A stretch of DNA of 64,000 nt from Hetaerina americana (Eukaryota > Arthropoda > Insecta > Odonata > Calopterygidae). Location of the stretch: the NCBI GenBank assembly GCA_022747635.1, contig JAKTNV010000009.1, positions 64,040,677-64,104,676 on the forward strand, read 5' to 3'. Position 1 is the stretch's first letter. Every line of letters starts with the position of its first letter. The position numbers were made by a program, and so were the translations under genes. Below, one piece after another: positions 12,866 to 27,370 of the stretch. The notes beneath the pieces are model-generated. The model was not told where the DNA came from. It searched no databases and saw only the letters and a list, made by a program, of their open reading frames with translations.

Positions 12866-14057
12866 CGATCTTCATAATTAAAGAAATGCCAAAACGAATG
12901 AATAGCAGCTAAAGTAAATTGTTGATATCGTGAAAGTTATACTAAAACTTTACCTGGCCATTCACCAAAGATAAACTTCAATGATTAAACCCGACTTTTT
13001 AATAACCGCCACATAAATAACTCTTTTAAGAGTACAGACATTTTAAAATTAAAATATGAGAATATTCCACAATTAAACATTCAACGATTAAGTTAATTTA
13101 TAATCCTATCTAGAGAGTTTACATTAATATTTCAGCCAATCCAAGCATATCTTTCAATGTGTGAGAGAGCATTAAAAATTTAAATGAATTCCCATTTAAA
13201 AAGCTGCCCTCATTACGTTCGTGTCACGCTGAGGCACACGAAAAGAGTACATGAGGTTCAAAAGTTGCTCGGAAAAACAAATTTTGAATTAAATATAAAT
13301 CTTCTCTCGCGGGATAAGGAAATAAACATTTCGTTGGAACATCTTAGACACGAGGTGAGGGTAACAACGCAGCACCATGAGTCATAAACGAAGCGCCCTC
13401 CAGAGCAGTTTTCCCACGCTCGTTTATAGAGTGGGTGTTACAGGCTGAACGCTTCCCATCTTGATTACACAGGAGTAAACTTGAAGTGTTTGGCGACGCG
13501 ATTCTTGATTCGGTTCCCATAATCCTCAGGAACAATGGATATTTCGCATGCACGCTCACACAAATCGAATGAAACGACCCGCGGAATTACGGCTCTCCGC
13601 TATAATGTGGTGACACTTAAACAAGAAAACCAGACAATTGCAAAAAGTTTAGAGTAGAACGGCTCATAATGTGCTTGATCTTCATTTACTAGTGTTGGAA
13701 AATAGTTTAACCTCACAAAAAGTAACTGCACACACTTAGAGGAGTCCTCTTTTCTTTTCTCATCTTAGAAAGTTGAAATGTATAGGTCATTCTACAAATC
13801 AAGGTGTTAAATTCTTGGAATACAGGCTCCGCATTTATGGACATTCAATATATTCAATTTTAAGTGGCAGAGTATAACAGGTTGACTTTTTATTAGAACG
13901 ATTGGCATTAACTAGGGAAGAGAAGAAGAATAAGCAAGTTAGCCCAACAAACGAATGTTTTCCAGGCCACCCTTGACCTTACGTTGAAAACAAGGAAATC
14001 ATCTCCAATGTATGGTCGCTCGGTGAAATATCTTGACGTTGGATGGTACGTCAAACT
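12866..14057. other. No gene recognised
   Basis: AT-rich non-coding sequence with short open frames only. Confidence 0.55.
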
Positions 14058-14240
14058 GTGTTACCCTCTGGCGCATTTCGATAAGAGTAGGGTAATGCAG
14101 ACGCCGGGTTCCTCTCCACCTTTCCTTCATTCCCAGAATACACGTATACTACCCCTACCAAATTACTCTCCTATCCCTTCTGCCGCAAATGATCACAGCG
14201 GTCGCTCACCTCCACTAATAACTACTAATAGTGCGGTTCA
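14058..14240 (+). mobile_element. SINE family 2 copy, 3' part only
   Basis: ctggcgcatttcgataagag, gggtaatgcagacgccgggt and tgccgcaaatgatcacag match the second half of the copies at 12600 and 16155. The tRNA-like head is absent (5'-truncated). Confidence 0.75.
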
Positions 14241-16154
14241 AATACCTGTACCTTCATAACTAATGGCATTTGAAAATTAATCACTAAATCCATAATACTC
14301 ATTCATTGTAAAAGGTGCATTAGCAGTTATTCGACCAGCCCGTTAAAAGTAATTCTGCGGGTATAATATAAAAAGGAACAAAATAAAGTAAGTGCTTGAG
14401 AAATGGAAAATAAATGTATCGATAGACATGTCATATGTTATACGTGTACTTGAACATATGAACAGACTACGATTCTATTGAATATATCGAGAGAAAATGA
14501 CAACAGAATAAATCAAACAGTTTCGTGATGTCATTTTCGTTAACTTGGGTCATTAATTGAGGTTTATATATTTTTATTAACATCTTTTATGTTATTTTTC
14601 TTTTTTCTAAGAGAAATTTGTTAGTGTCCACTGTTTCTATTGTCTAATAAACATTGTGATATTAAATAAGATGAAAAAACACGTGAGAGTGACAGGAAAA
14701 TCAATGAATCAGAAAGGACGGAGATGAAGGTCCGGGACGCGGAAGTAGAGGGTCGGAATCAATTCAAGGATTTTGCCAAAACACTACAGATGTGAAGGAA
14801 AACTGGAACCTTTAAAAGTGTTCGAAGATATGCAAAGATGTGACACTTTCCTTGAAAAAATAATCCTCACCTCACTTCACATCCTCAAGGATTGCGGATG
14901 TTTGCTCTTTAATGGCATTAGAGGAGCTGCCAAAAATGTTGCTACACTCAGATGATCTCTTTTTCCAATGGTAAAAATGGCGATATGCCTCCCCACGCGT
15001 ATTTTCGCAATGACTACTGCCTACTACAACTGGCCACTTTTTCTCCGACATTCTAACAGATGCAACGCCTAGCAAGGGAATCTCACCATAAATTTGAATC
15101 TAAGGATTCCTACGGCAGTAATTTTATTAATATCGTTGAATCCATAACGGATTGAAATTTGCCAAAATTAGGCCTCATGTTAGTTTCGGTACGGTATATT
15201 TCAATATCGACAACATTTGAAAAGCCGATCGCTGAAAGTACTCATTTTAAACAAACTACGAGTAAAATATTTTTAAAAGACTGCCTGAAGTGTTCGAAAT
15301 TCTGTTTCAAACGACATTATTCTCGCTGCGATGGAATGACCGAGAAAAACATTAGATGGAGTTGCGGTGTGATCATTGGTAATTGTAAATTTTTATTGAA
15401 AAATTAGAACAGGAAGGCCTAAAAAGCTCTTCGCTAAAAATAAACCCCTCTCACTGCAGTTTATGGATGACTCTTTCATTCTATGGTCATATAGACGAGA
15501 AACAGTTATTGCATCTTTGAAATACCTAAATAGCCAGCATACCATCACAAAAAGGAAAAGAATGTAATCCTTATGTAAAATAAACCCTTCCTTTATGCAA
15601 AAGCAAGACGATAGGGAAACGGCAAGCTGATTCCCGGGTAACAAAGTACACTGATCCTTCACTTAATCGCATGTCACATCGCCTTCCAATTCAAAAAGTA
15701 TCCGTAATTACCACGCGGTTCTGGAGTGTTGTAGAATTACATAAGATCCAACGACATTAAAAGAGATAAAGAGTAGAATCGAAGTTTTAATCCACTGGCC
15801 ATATCAAATCATTCACCGAAGGGTATAAAGAAAGAAATGGCAACCCAAACAAGTGTGTGACATTACCGGTACATCGCCGGTACCACAACTGAAGGCATAG
15901 GAATGCACCACTGATTCAATTGCGAAATACTATAGAAACGCCACCTCGCCTTCCGTTGACAGGCCGGAGTGCCCGGAGATTGGGCAAATGATAGTCCAAA
16001 AAAGTATGTCCCTTAAAGGACTTATCATTCGACTATAGATGATACTTTGAGGAATAGGTAGATTAGTGCATGAGGCTCCCCTCTCCCCCTCTCAACCGGT
16101 CCTCAGTCTCTTTCAAGTGTGAATCAGAAAAATGTTGCGTATAAAATATTTGCG
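14241..16154. other. No gene recognised
   Basis: AT-rich. Several short open frames around 14770-15660 on both strands have no family resemblance. Confidence 0.55.
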
Positions 16155-16445
16155 GGGATCGGGATTGGTGCGGTGGCTATCGTACTGGCTTCCCACCCAG
16201 AGGGTTCGGCGGTGTTGAATATTTTTCAGTGGTATCTCGATCCCTACTTGAGGTGCTTTGTGGAGGGCACTTTGAGTGAGTACCGTCCATCGGATGGGAC
16301 GTTAAGCTGCGGACCCCTTGGCGCCTTTCGTTAAGAGTAGGTTAATGCCGACGCCGGGTTTCTCTCCGCCCTTCATCCTTTCCTGTCCATCCCCTATGGC
16401 GCAAATGACCTCAGCTGTCGGTCGCCTCCCCTAAATACTACTGCT
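16155..16445 (+). mobile_element. SINE family 2 copy
   Basis: tttttcagtggtatctcgat, ccctacttgaggtgcttt, gggacgttaagctgcggacc, ttggcgcctttcgttaagag, gacgccgggtttctctccgc and gcgcaaatgacctcagctg. The tRNA-like head is partly eroded. The tail ends in an ACT-type repeat (aatactactgctactata). Confidence 0.85.
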
Positions 16446-19400
16446 ACTATAAAAGATTTGCGTGTATTTCCGTACTTCATTGTCAATGGCCACTTCAACG
16501 AGACAAGATCCGAGGATGTTTACCATAGAATTTATGAGGATCCTTTAAGTTCTATTTCACCTCAAACCGACGATAAAACCAATTTTTAGATCTCATTACG
16601 GCCTAGAATCTCAAACAAAATTCGAAAATAACAAGAATTTTACAGAAATTTATGATTTAAATGCATAAAATCTTCTTCATTGTACCGTTCCTTTGTAACA
16701 AAAAATACTATCATCATTAATATTTTTACATTACTAGTGTCAAGTTTTTAACATTTCAATGAAACAGAATATGTCTGTGGATTAATTTACCAATCGCTGA
16801 ACTGATGTCAATGTGCAGAATATTTTCGCGAGAAATACAGCGATTCTCAGTGAGATGCGTCTTTCCCTGGGCTGCTATCGTGTTTCCCTTGTCGACATCG
16901 CATTATTGAATCAAATTATAAAACACCTTCCAAAAAAATGTTTCAGTTTAAAACAATAAACAATCGTCTCCGTGTGTCTTTTTGTACCGTGGTCCTAGAA
17001 CAGAAAGCCATCTTTCTGGAAATTCGATGCCTTTTAGATTTTTTCTACTACTCAACCATGTTACCTTGACATTCTCCCTCAGACGGCATCCAACTCACCG
17101 AACGCCTCTTATCGAAATGATGGCCGAAGACGAGGGACCTTCTACAACTACGTCACAATAATACATTCCTTATAAGAGCGTAGGACCTTCTTGTTCCTCA
17201 CTGCCACGACGCGTAACAAGGTGCGTTTCGTATCTCCACGTCAGTCGTTTCGGTTGCTAGGAGGCAGTTATACATGGAAAATACTTATTCTTCGCAAACT
17301 TTCTTGAGAAACTATTAGAGAAAATATCGCTAGAGCTTAAAAAAACCGGTCTCGGGAAAAACGTTTATTGAGCACACTCCTGCCTATACGATAAATGCAA
17401 TAGTATCATGTGGATTAAGGTTTGCTAAAACCTTCACATGGCAATGCACATACACACGCACACACATGCGTTAAATATCATATAATTTTGGACAAACAAA
17501 AGAATAAAAATTACGCAACACTAGAATCAACTCATTATACAAAGTAATCAACCGAAAAATTTGTGGAACACATATATTAAATGCGGGATTTTTGTTGGAC
17601 TGCTAGACCTTTGGCCTACTCTTGTGATTTTTCAAGCAAAAAAGTTATATAAATTAACAGCGAGCAAAATCAGCCCTCATCATTTCGGACGTCAGTATTT
17701 ATTTCGAAGACTTGATGAAGAAACAGCTTTAAAAAAAACTAAATGCCCGCGTGTCCACAGTGAAAGTTGCACATCAGACGTGTGGGGACGCGACTTTTTC
17801 CGGAGAGCTGAACTCAAAAAAACACTTCTATTGCCACGTATTAACTCCATCAATGACATTTTACTCAAAATTCGTTCGTAAGTTTGATATAAATCTGACT
17901 TCGTCAGCTATTAGGGTTGAAAAAATGATTACCGCTTCAAGGGGTTAAAAAGATTTAGTGTCAATCAACAGAAATCGTCACTAAAGAAATGATTTCTGTT
18001 CCAAAGCCACGGTGGAGGTGCGGAAGCCTTCCGTCCTCTCTCTCGGGACCTTTTACGGCAGCGTCTGGGGTCGGGCAAGGCTGACTACCTGACTAGTGGG
18101 TTTGGTGGCCCAAGAAACGAGAGAGGAACAGGGAGTTTTGTGAGTAAAAATCGAAAGATTTGTTGATTTCTGTCAATGTGAAGGGATCATTCTGAGCTCC
18201 TTAGCCAAGCAAACATATTTCATTGAGCACTCCTCAAAGCAAGAAATTCGCTCACATCTTCCTTCCGAATACTTTTCAAAGTAAATCTCTCTCTCTTGGA
18301 TGCATTAGCGCTTGCACGCTAAAATAGTAAAACGGCTGGGTGAACACTCACCGGCGGAGGCACTTCCTACGGCAAACGCGAAAAATAATACTCCAAGTTG
18401 CCACCGCGTCGCCAGCAGTTTTGTTCGGACGCATCTCTCCTCCTGGAAATAAATGTATACAGTCATTAGTTCAGCGTGAAAGCCATTATTTCAGTGTTCT
18501 AGTATTCCATCAAGGATGATATAAAAATGAAATGAATACACATAAATTTAGAATTTAAATTACTTGGAATTTAATTAATTTTTAATTAAAATTTAATTTA
18601 AAAAATTCTGAAACGCTTGAATCCCTATTTCGGAAAATAAATTTAGCAAACTGTCACTGTTCCAAAAATAATGAAATATTTCCTATTTTCAACTTTGTCA
18701 TCTATTGTGTAAAGCAATCTAAGTTTTTATGCAAAATGAATACATTGTATGACACTACTGAAAATAATAATATACCACATTGAAATTGCCGATTCATTTG
18801 CTGCAATTACTACATATATTGGAATAAGTATCAATAATGAAGCAGACCACCATTCATGTATTGTTTCCAGAAGACACTCAGCAAATTTGTAAGTGACCGA
18901 AAGAAAATTAATATCTTGCTACGGATCGAATGAAGTAAGAATTTGACGATAAATAATAATGGCGGCATGATTAGTAATGGATAACTCTAATATCAAATGA
19001 CATTTCATCAAGTGCGAATATTTTGTGGTTTGTAAACACCAAATCGTGTATGCCATTTCGACAATGTTCTTGTACATGTTCTGCTAACAGCAATTATCTC
19101 GAGATGGTGGGAAACTAATTTTTCTGACGTGATTCATTAAGCTAACGCCGACAAGAAAACTTCTCGAAGATTCAAGAAAATTTCTCATAGATTTAAATTG
19201 CCACTTGAATTAGAAGGCATTTTAAACTTCGGAAATATTTTCGATGGAAATTTCGTTTCATTGACGTTGCTCTAAATCAAGATTCGACATACCGTCAACC
19301 TTCTTTCGCATGTTCCAAAGCCAACGTGGAAAACCAAGGATCATTGTCCGAAGAAGATAAAAAGGGTTAAGATGTGCACAGAAGACCAAATAATTAAAAT

Positions 19401-21340
19401 CCCAATTAAAAATTCATAACATCTAGTAGAATTGAGAATAAAACATTGAAAAATCAAGACCAGAATCAAATAATCCAAGCAAAATTATGGAATTATCAAT
19501 TCTTCAAATATGCATTTTCAAAATTACCAGGTTCAATGCCCTCCAATATTGATCTATAATATAATTTGCGGCAAAATGAATTAATTGATTACTATAGGAA
19601 TACATATGTACACTAATGTCACCAATAAAAAATATTTCACGTGACTTTAATGATAGTACTTTCCTTTTCCTAAATTCACGCTCTATTTCGACTTCATTTA
19701 TTTATTATTTTATTCCAGGACAAATAAATAAATATTATTAAATTGATACCAACTTTTTATAATATTCACTTCAACAAGACAAAAATAATAGAGCAAAAGT
19801 TACACGCAGCTTGAAATTTTTCTCTTTGCAGTAATCAGCGTGTGAAACTATTTAAGAAATTCCTGTGAAAAAGCAAGAAAACTTCATTGATGTCGCGTCA
19901 AAGTATTCTAAGGGGTCTCGGCCGATCATGAGTTAACTAGATGGTCAAAAGTAGCTTAATGGTATCCGAATAAAAAAATTGATATTTTCCCAAATGATAT
20001 GGATTTCAAAAGGCCATATTAATAAAAGCACAAGCATCCTTTCTTAATTATATCGAAACAAACTTTGTGCTGTATTTATTATCCATGATTTATCTCATAT
20101 ACTAGTACAATGGAGCATAATACATTCCTGGAAGTTGCCTATGAAAACATCCAATGAATATGCCACCCAATGTGAATAAATACTCTGGAATGAAGAATAA
20201 TCTAGGCTTCTAAGGAAATTACTATAATTACTAAATTAATCTACGTCTTCTTTTATTTTACAGTGCTGGTAATTAAAGAGGCGTGTAAGAATTAGCACAT
20301 AAAATCGATTTACCAACAAACTTAAAATTTTGAAGGCCTATTTTGGGCAAGTGTTGAGTTTACATTCATTAAAGTTAAATGTTTTAATATGAGCAAAGAA
20401 ACTGGGGGAAAATTTGTTGTCCCTGAAGCCGGCTTAAATCCTAAAACATCTACATATTTTCCTCTTCGTGTTCTGTAATTCATAATAAAATCACAACAAA
20501 TGCCATAGGAAATATGATGATAATAATGGTGATAAATTGATGGCGACAAATATAGAAACTAGCATTTTCTAGTGATACGTAGATACGTTCAGCCATATTC
20601 ATTGGGGGAAAATCACTGGCCCCCCATGCATATCAATAACTCTTGAAGCCTCCTCGCAAAATAATACGCTTAAATTCCACAATCTCCTTCTTTTGTCAGT
20701 CATATACGCACTCAAGGACAATTGGTAATTTCACAACTGCAAGGTCAACTGCCTTTGACAGTAATCATCAATTTGGTAAATGGTGCTTGTAGAGATGAAG
20801 AGTAATACAAGTTTCAGATGAAAACCCACAACTCACACTTTGTTCAAAAGCAAGAGCTATCACCGGTGCATGAGAGGACATTCGTAAGCTCTAAAGATTA
20901 TAAATAACTGATGAATCTTAAATTCGAAGCCGCACGAACGACAATACGCAAAGGGTATTCCAAATACTAAAAAGGGCATGTTTCGACCAAACTCAGTGAT
21001 CCAAAGGATTATCAGTGCTGCAAAGATAAGAATTTAATGGCTTAGCCAAATTAATATAGTGCCATGTGATTTTCGACTATCTATATAAGTGATCATTCAT
21101 GGATTTGGTGACAGTTCATCTTATACATTTCCATGGACGTAAAAAAAGTACCCTCCTCCATATTACGATGCATCATAATTTATAAGGCACAAATTTATCC
21201 AAATCAGTATTTATAAATTAATATCGGAGTGATCATGTTAAACCAAAACATCACACCCTGAAACGTATAAAACAATAACTAATAATTTTTAGTCAAAAAT
21301 TTGCTGGTGGCGGGACATATTTTTTCTAAAATTTGCAAAT
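16446..21340. other. No gene recognised
   Basis: About 4.9 kb. It includes a short GC-rich segment at 18000-18135 and a very AT-rich stretch at 18530-19800. No transposon ends or coding exons were found. Confidence 0.5.
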
Positions 21341-21371
21341 GTTAACAATATATATATATATATACGACGAT

Positions 21372-21419
<48 letters not shown>

Positions 21420-21484
21420 ATAATAATATAATATAATAAACCAATATATATATATATATATATATTGGTTTATATATATATACA
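21341..21484. repeat. Cluster of TA microsatellites
   Basis: Three TA runs separated by short AT-rich spacers. Part of it is palindromic: aaaccaatata...tatattggttta around 21440-21474. Confidence 0.9.
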
Positions 21485-21775
21485 CAGTAATCAACCCGAA
21501 GGTCGGTTTAGTAGGTGATAGTAGAGATCACCCAGTACGGCGTGTGTCACCCTATACGGCGTGTGAAAATTCACACATCAGGGTAGGGGGGCCAGTTCCT
21601 TCCCCTGTGCCGGTTATGGTTTCCCAGGAAGATCCGAAAGATCCGAAAAATCACTTCAGCTTGGGTGCAGCTGCAGGTGCCCAGAGTTCCTTGCCCGGGA
21701 ATCGAACCCGGGACCCTCCGGTCAGCAGTCCAACGCTCTACCCACTGGACTACCGCGACCCACATATTTAAATAT
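21483..21775 (-). mobile_element. SINE family 3 copy, well preserved
   Basis: On the minus strand: head ggtcgcggtagtccagtggg, then gagcgttggactgctgacc and B-box ggttcgattcc, followed by ctgggcacctgcagctgcac. The body contains ggaaaccataaccggcacag and ggaactggc, and the tail is accgaccttcgggttgatta. There are TA microsatellites on both sides. It looks like a tRNA only in its first 70 bases and has no matching acceptor stem, so it is a SINE. Confidence 0.88.
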
Positions 21776-21822
21776 ATATATATATATATATATACAGGTA
21801 TATATATATATAGCCTCTGTTT

Positions 21823-21863
<41 letters not shown>

Positions 21864-21922
21864 GAGGCAAAACAGAGCCTCTGTTTTGTGTATATATATA
21901 TATATATATATAAAACAGAGGC
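21769..21922. repeat. TA microsatellite with two nested palindromes
   Basis: TA runs contain two units, each bounded by gcctctgtttt and its inverted copy aaaacagaggc: arms 21813-21823/21858-21868 and 21877-21887/21912-21922. The spacer between the units is 8 bases. Confidence 0.9.
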
Positions 21923-24879
21923 TATATGAGTATGCAATAATATGGCATTGGAGAAGAAATTAGTTGAAGGGATTAAGTCCACTGAAATAACCTAAAATTG
22001 AGCTTCTTTGGACTTTGCCTAACACGAAAAGAAACTGTGATAAGGGTACCCTTCTCCATAAAACGCCAACTCCATGAGAAAGTCTGGAAATCGTAATCAA
22101 GATAACGGTGTGTTTTTCTTCGCCTCACACACTTCTTCACTGTGAATTCGGTGAAACAAAGCTTATCATTTTAGTTTGTTCCAAAGGTCGAAATTAAATT
22201 TCTAATTTTTTTATTCCGGATTCCTATCTTAGTTTTTTTAAGAAAAGCTTCTGTCTACAATACAAAGCTACGTAAATGCACAAATTCAATAATAATGTAT
22301 CGTTCATTCAGAATCGCTCATGATTACGGTAAAACTGACCTGAACGGAGTTCAAATTGTTTAGGCCAATAGATTATAACTCCTAATTGTAGATTTAATTC
22401 ATACTACGGTCGAATATGAAACATTTATAAATGTTTTCGCGTGTCTAGTTACGCCTAATCCTTTCAGCAATGGAATTCCATCCAAGTGTTTGGGGTGCGG
22501 CGAAATTTCTAGTGCAAATAATGAGCAAATAGCACGTGAATATCTGAAGTGTATCATCCCCCACATATCAAATGTCTCCAAAAGAAATCCGCATTTCTGA
22601 AGGGTTGAATCACGCGGTTTATATCAAACAATACGATCAACATTTCCGCCTTTCCTAGAACCACGATCTCTCCTCCTCTCGCAATCGCCTGCATTCTTCC
22701 GTGCGTCTACTTCATATTTGACCAGCACTCCCAACAAGGCAGCGCGCTTTCACCAGCAATCACTGGAAACGTTTGAGGTCGAAGCTAATTAAATAGCACG
22801 CCTATCGCAATACCTCAGGAGTTCATAACTCTGGAGGTCCATTATTGAAATAGAAAGAAAGACTCGTACTTTCTCCATTGCTGCGGATTACATATACAAA
22901 GTCTTCCAACCAAACAATCTTCGAAAGTATATTTTGCTAATGTAGACGAAAATTATACGGTGAGTATGCTTCCAAATTGCGTTTCCAAGTTTAACATCCA
23001 CGGCATAAACACCACAAGAAGTATCACGAGGATCGTACCAAATGGATTAAAGTTTTGCTGCCGACCCGACCGGTAATTCATGGTCACGTTAAATCAACAG
23101 TTCCCTCTTAGGTATTAGTAATTTATGGCATTAACATTCTGATGTGAGCTTTTTACTTAGTAAATAAAAGCCAACAGGCACAGCGCGGGGAACGTCCTCG
23201 TGTACTTCTACAGAATACCTACGTGTATAGATTGAAATTTACAAAACTACCAATCTCTGCACAGCCATTTTTAATGCCCTTTCGGAATAATTCAGTAGAT
23301 TTCCAACGAAGTGGGTTTCATGGTAAGTAATGCCTTATAACAAATGAGAATTAATAATTTTTTTACATGAAAAAAACACGTTTTAACATTCAATTTAAAA
23401 ATGATTGCAATTGACCGTAGTCTTCGCATCACGGATTAATACATGTGAAATGACACCGTGTTTTGCTGGCATATTATTAATGACTGTCGTCGAAGTGCCT
23501 GAAGAATAACCCACGGTTGAATGGAAATTGTTGGCGTGAGACACTCTAGAAGACACAACTATTGATACAAGCCTACTCTTGTCAAACGTTGTAACCACTC
23601 GAAATGGCGACGCCTAACCCTGGTGCTAAATACCAGCGCTTGTTGGTGCAGCAAAAATTATCCACTTCATTTATGACATGAGAAGACTTTCAATGAGATA
23701 ATCTTTGTCATTTTTTTCATAATTAATGAGAGGTCTTCGCACCATCGACGACTCAAAAGAAAAGGCTCTTCAAATGAGCAGAGGAAAACTTCGACTCACA
23801 GAAAACTTGACAAGGAAGACATTCGATTCAAGCCCTCAAACGCCCAATGCACTAAGATTCTCATTTTAGCAATTTCATTCGACGCCTTGAATTCACGCTG
23901 CCAGCGATTGACATCATTTCAAAAGGGAAAATTATCCAAAACGTTTAACGCACCACGAAAATGATAGAATTCATGAACAGTAATTTAAGATTTGAATATG
24001 CTTGTAATTAAGACAAAAAAAAGCTGCCAAAATATGTGATGGTATAAAAGTATGCCTCGTCATAGCAAATGGAGAATTCCAATCGATTCCATCTTGAAAA
24101 TGAGTTAAGAGTACACCCAACGTATCCCTAGGTATCCTTCGGCATTCTTTTGGGGAGATTACTGAAGACTGCGTCGACAATCGCCAGGAATAACCGGTAA
24201 ATATAAATACCTTGGTCTAAATGGATTGCCATTGATGGCGCCACAAGTCTCAACGGCCTAAAAAGAGTCAAAAAAGGAATCCATAAACTGGTTGCAATAA
24301 CGGCTGAAAGCAGCCTTGCATTGAAATCTGCCAGAACGGGAATGAATCTCAATATAACAATTAAAAAACAGCCCCCTGGGCCCACTATTTCTACTCGCTG
24401 ATGACGCGGGTCTATTTTGATGCATATCTCGCTCGTTCATTTACGTGTTTACTCACGGAAATACCTCGTAGGCGCATGACTGTGTACCGACGTTGATTGA
24501 ACGCACGGAAGTCAGCGCACATATTGGTTTTGCTGGAGAATTTACCCCTTCGGTGTACACAGTATTTTCCATGAAGTATGCAAATTCCGCATTTGTTTGC
24601 ATCTAACCTCATATTAGATGTTATATGTGCTACAGGTATCGCAAACAGACAGTTGTTCATTCGAGGACTTTATTTTACTCTTACTGATGACGACTGTATC
24701 AATACGATTTGATTTTTCTTTTGCAGGTACAAGCATCACAGATATATTCGTAGTTATTCCTAGTCTTACACTTTTATTTATTTCAATACATTCTATATAT
24801 TTGATAATTTAGTACAGTAGGTATGAACTTCCCGTAACGCTACCAGATTAACAGGCTAAACATTGTCAACTTTGAACGG
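21923..24879. other. No gene recognised
   Basis: Non-coding with chance open frames only. Confidence 0.55.
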
Positions 24880-25145
24880 CCCTTCATTTTGGAAGTAACC
24901 GAATTAGTGTAACTAAACCTTCCCACACCAAACTTGCTCTCATATCCTTATTGAGCATTGCCCAAACATGGGAAACCAGGAGACTAACAACCCCACTAGC
25001 CCCATCATCGACGAATGTTATCGTCCTTGAAACTAAGAGCGAAGACAACTTTGCTCACCAGAGACTCAAACACGCGACCTTCTGTTTTCTGGGTGGGCAT
25101 TCAACCCGTGCCGTTCCGCTATCAAAAACAGTTCATTGACACGCT
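24880..25145 (-). mobile_element. Possible tRNA-derived SINE of a fourth family
   Basis: On the minus strand, tagcggaacggcacgggttg followed by aaggtcgcgtgtttgagtct resembles tRNA A and B boxes at about the right spacing. Only one copy is in the window, so the family status is not shown. Confidence 0.35.
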
Positions 25146-25639
25146 TCATGCTTAAATTGCTTATGCCACGATTCATAAATGATTTAGCGAGAGGTAAAAA
25201 CATTAAAAAATGAGGCCCATATATTTCTTTTCACATTTTTTTTATCACCATGGTCGATCGAGCCGAAAATGTAGGGCGTGGTTGGCACATTCCCGATTTC
25301 CTCACACAAAATTTAAATTCACCAACTCCCAAAATAGCTTTAATGGATGGGTTTGCAGTTGTAAAATAGTCCTTCGTGTAGATAAAAATATCTCACAGAT
25401 TTCAACCCAATCTCTCAAGGTAAAGAACCAACATCGTTGTATTAATGCCAAAAGGCAATGACCCCAGTGGCATTTCAGAAGGCGAGCGATGCTTTAATTC
25501 TTTCTTCAAACGCGGAGCAGCATGGGACAAAAAAAATTGCCCAAAGATCGATGCACCGTTAATAATTTGAACGGCTCCCTGACCTGACCAGCGATCACCC
25601 TCAACAATGGCACAAGTGCTATTTTTTGTTGTCGGATCG

Positions 25640-27370
25640 GAGATCCTCCAACTACATGAAAAGGGCCGTAGGGTGAGCGTGAAGGAAGGGAGAGGGGGAG
25701 GTAGTGGAGCCTAGAGTATTTGGGTTAAGGAGAGGGGCGGGATAGTCGAGCCAGTCAGTCAGTAGGGATGTTGAACGAAGGAGTCCGGTACAAGAAAGAG
25801 CGATTGGGGCCCCGAAGGAGTTGAGAGAGAGGAGGTGAGATCATTGAAAACCAGGTCACGCCCGAGCGAATGGAAGAGGACAAGAAAGAACGTCGGGTTC
25901 GAGACTAGCATCCCTCTCGGAGGCGTCCTTAGTGTCCACAGAAAGACCACGGCGCTCGCTCATGCCCCACGAATTACGCCCGTCACGCCTTCATTAACCA
26001 ACCGGTGCATTTATGGAAGACCGAAAGGATTTGAGAAGGAGGGTAAAAGTGTGAGGGGAAGGAAGTAGGTGGGGCAACCCATTGTTTCATCACAATCGAT
26101 CGATCTCCGTGGCGACGCTCTTTGTTTTTCAATATGGTACGGTTTGAAACGGACGTTCGGTGACATGAGCGCCCGGCTCGGGACCGACTATCCCCGCTTG
26201 TCGACATCTCCCCTCATCCACAGAAACAACAAAAAATAACATTGGTTGTGATTGGTACAGTAATCCAGCTTTCTACACTTAAATCTTCAGAACTAAATAG
26301 ATATTTGGTATTATACATTCGGATCCTCCTCTTTCGACAACAAATGATTTATTTATACCGCAACAACATTCGTTTACTCTATTTTTCAATCTCTTCTTGT
26401 ATGAAATATGGCTAATCGTCTTCGATGAATGAAAATATTAATTCCTGAGATCCTTATACTAGCTATGTCGCGCTATTAAATCCAACCTCAATTAATTGGA
26501 AATCTAAGAGACTGAAGGCCTTATGGTAAACACCGGTTTTCGTTACAAGAGCACTTTCTTCTAAAAATGCGTCGCATTTTGATTGCAATATTCAAATGAT
26601 CACATGGAAAAGGAATTGGAAATGCTGAAAAACGATATAGCTGAACATACGGAGTCGCAGTAGGAAATCCTTTGGAACTGCGAGCCGACAAATCTTATAG
26701 CATTGAAGTTACCATACTAAACGGACAGCTGATGGCGTCACTTGGAAACATAAACAATCGAGACTCACCATTTTGCGGTTTAAATCCCCGATAAGGGCAC
26801 ACTTGTCTTAAAGAGTCACACGATAAATACACTGGATGGACACTTAACTAAGATAACATGGTCAACAACATCCCGACGTCCGAAGAGTTCAACACACGAC
26901 AAATCGAGCGAAGTGGGAGAGAGCACACTCGCTTATCACCGCGCACCACCGAATGAGTCGAGAGGGCACGTCCGAATGACGATTCCGGCCAGCAGTCGAG
27001 CATGCTGCCGAGGGATGCCCTTCCCCTATGCTCTTCCCCCACTTCAACTCCAGGAGCCCCCCTCTTCCAGCGCACCGTTCCCCCTCTGCCTGCCCCCCCC
27101 CAACACCTGCCTCACGGATATAAGGCCTCCACTTGTTTTCTCCAATGACCGACTTTCCTCGACCGCCTATGCAGCACGGTCGGCGCGCCTCACATGTGCG
27201 TCACCGAGTCCGCGAGATTGGGGGGGAAGGGGTAAGGGACCCCCACACCCCCGTTCTCTCCATTAACCCCTTGCGAGAACCTACCCTTTCGTCTCCCCTC
27301 CCCCACCAGTCTTGGGTGGCTGATCACGTCATTAGGGATCAAGAGGGTTTCCCTGGAAAAGGAGGATGTG
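25640..27370. other. GC-rich, CpG-rich region
   Basis: Includes a strongly C-rich stretch (27030-27110) and a TATA-like cggatataaggcctcc at 27115-27130. This is the best candidate in the left part for a promoter or CpG island, but no exon of a recognisable gene is seen on either side. Confidence 0.35.

Noticed and set aside
21703..21775. Possible tRNA gene on the minus strand
   Set aside because: Good A and B boxes, but the 5' and 3' ends do not pair as an acceptor stem, and the sequence continues into the shared SINE body.
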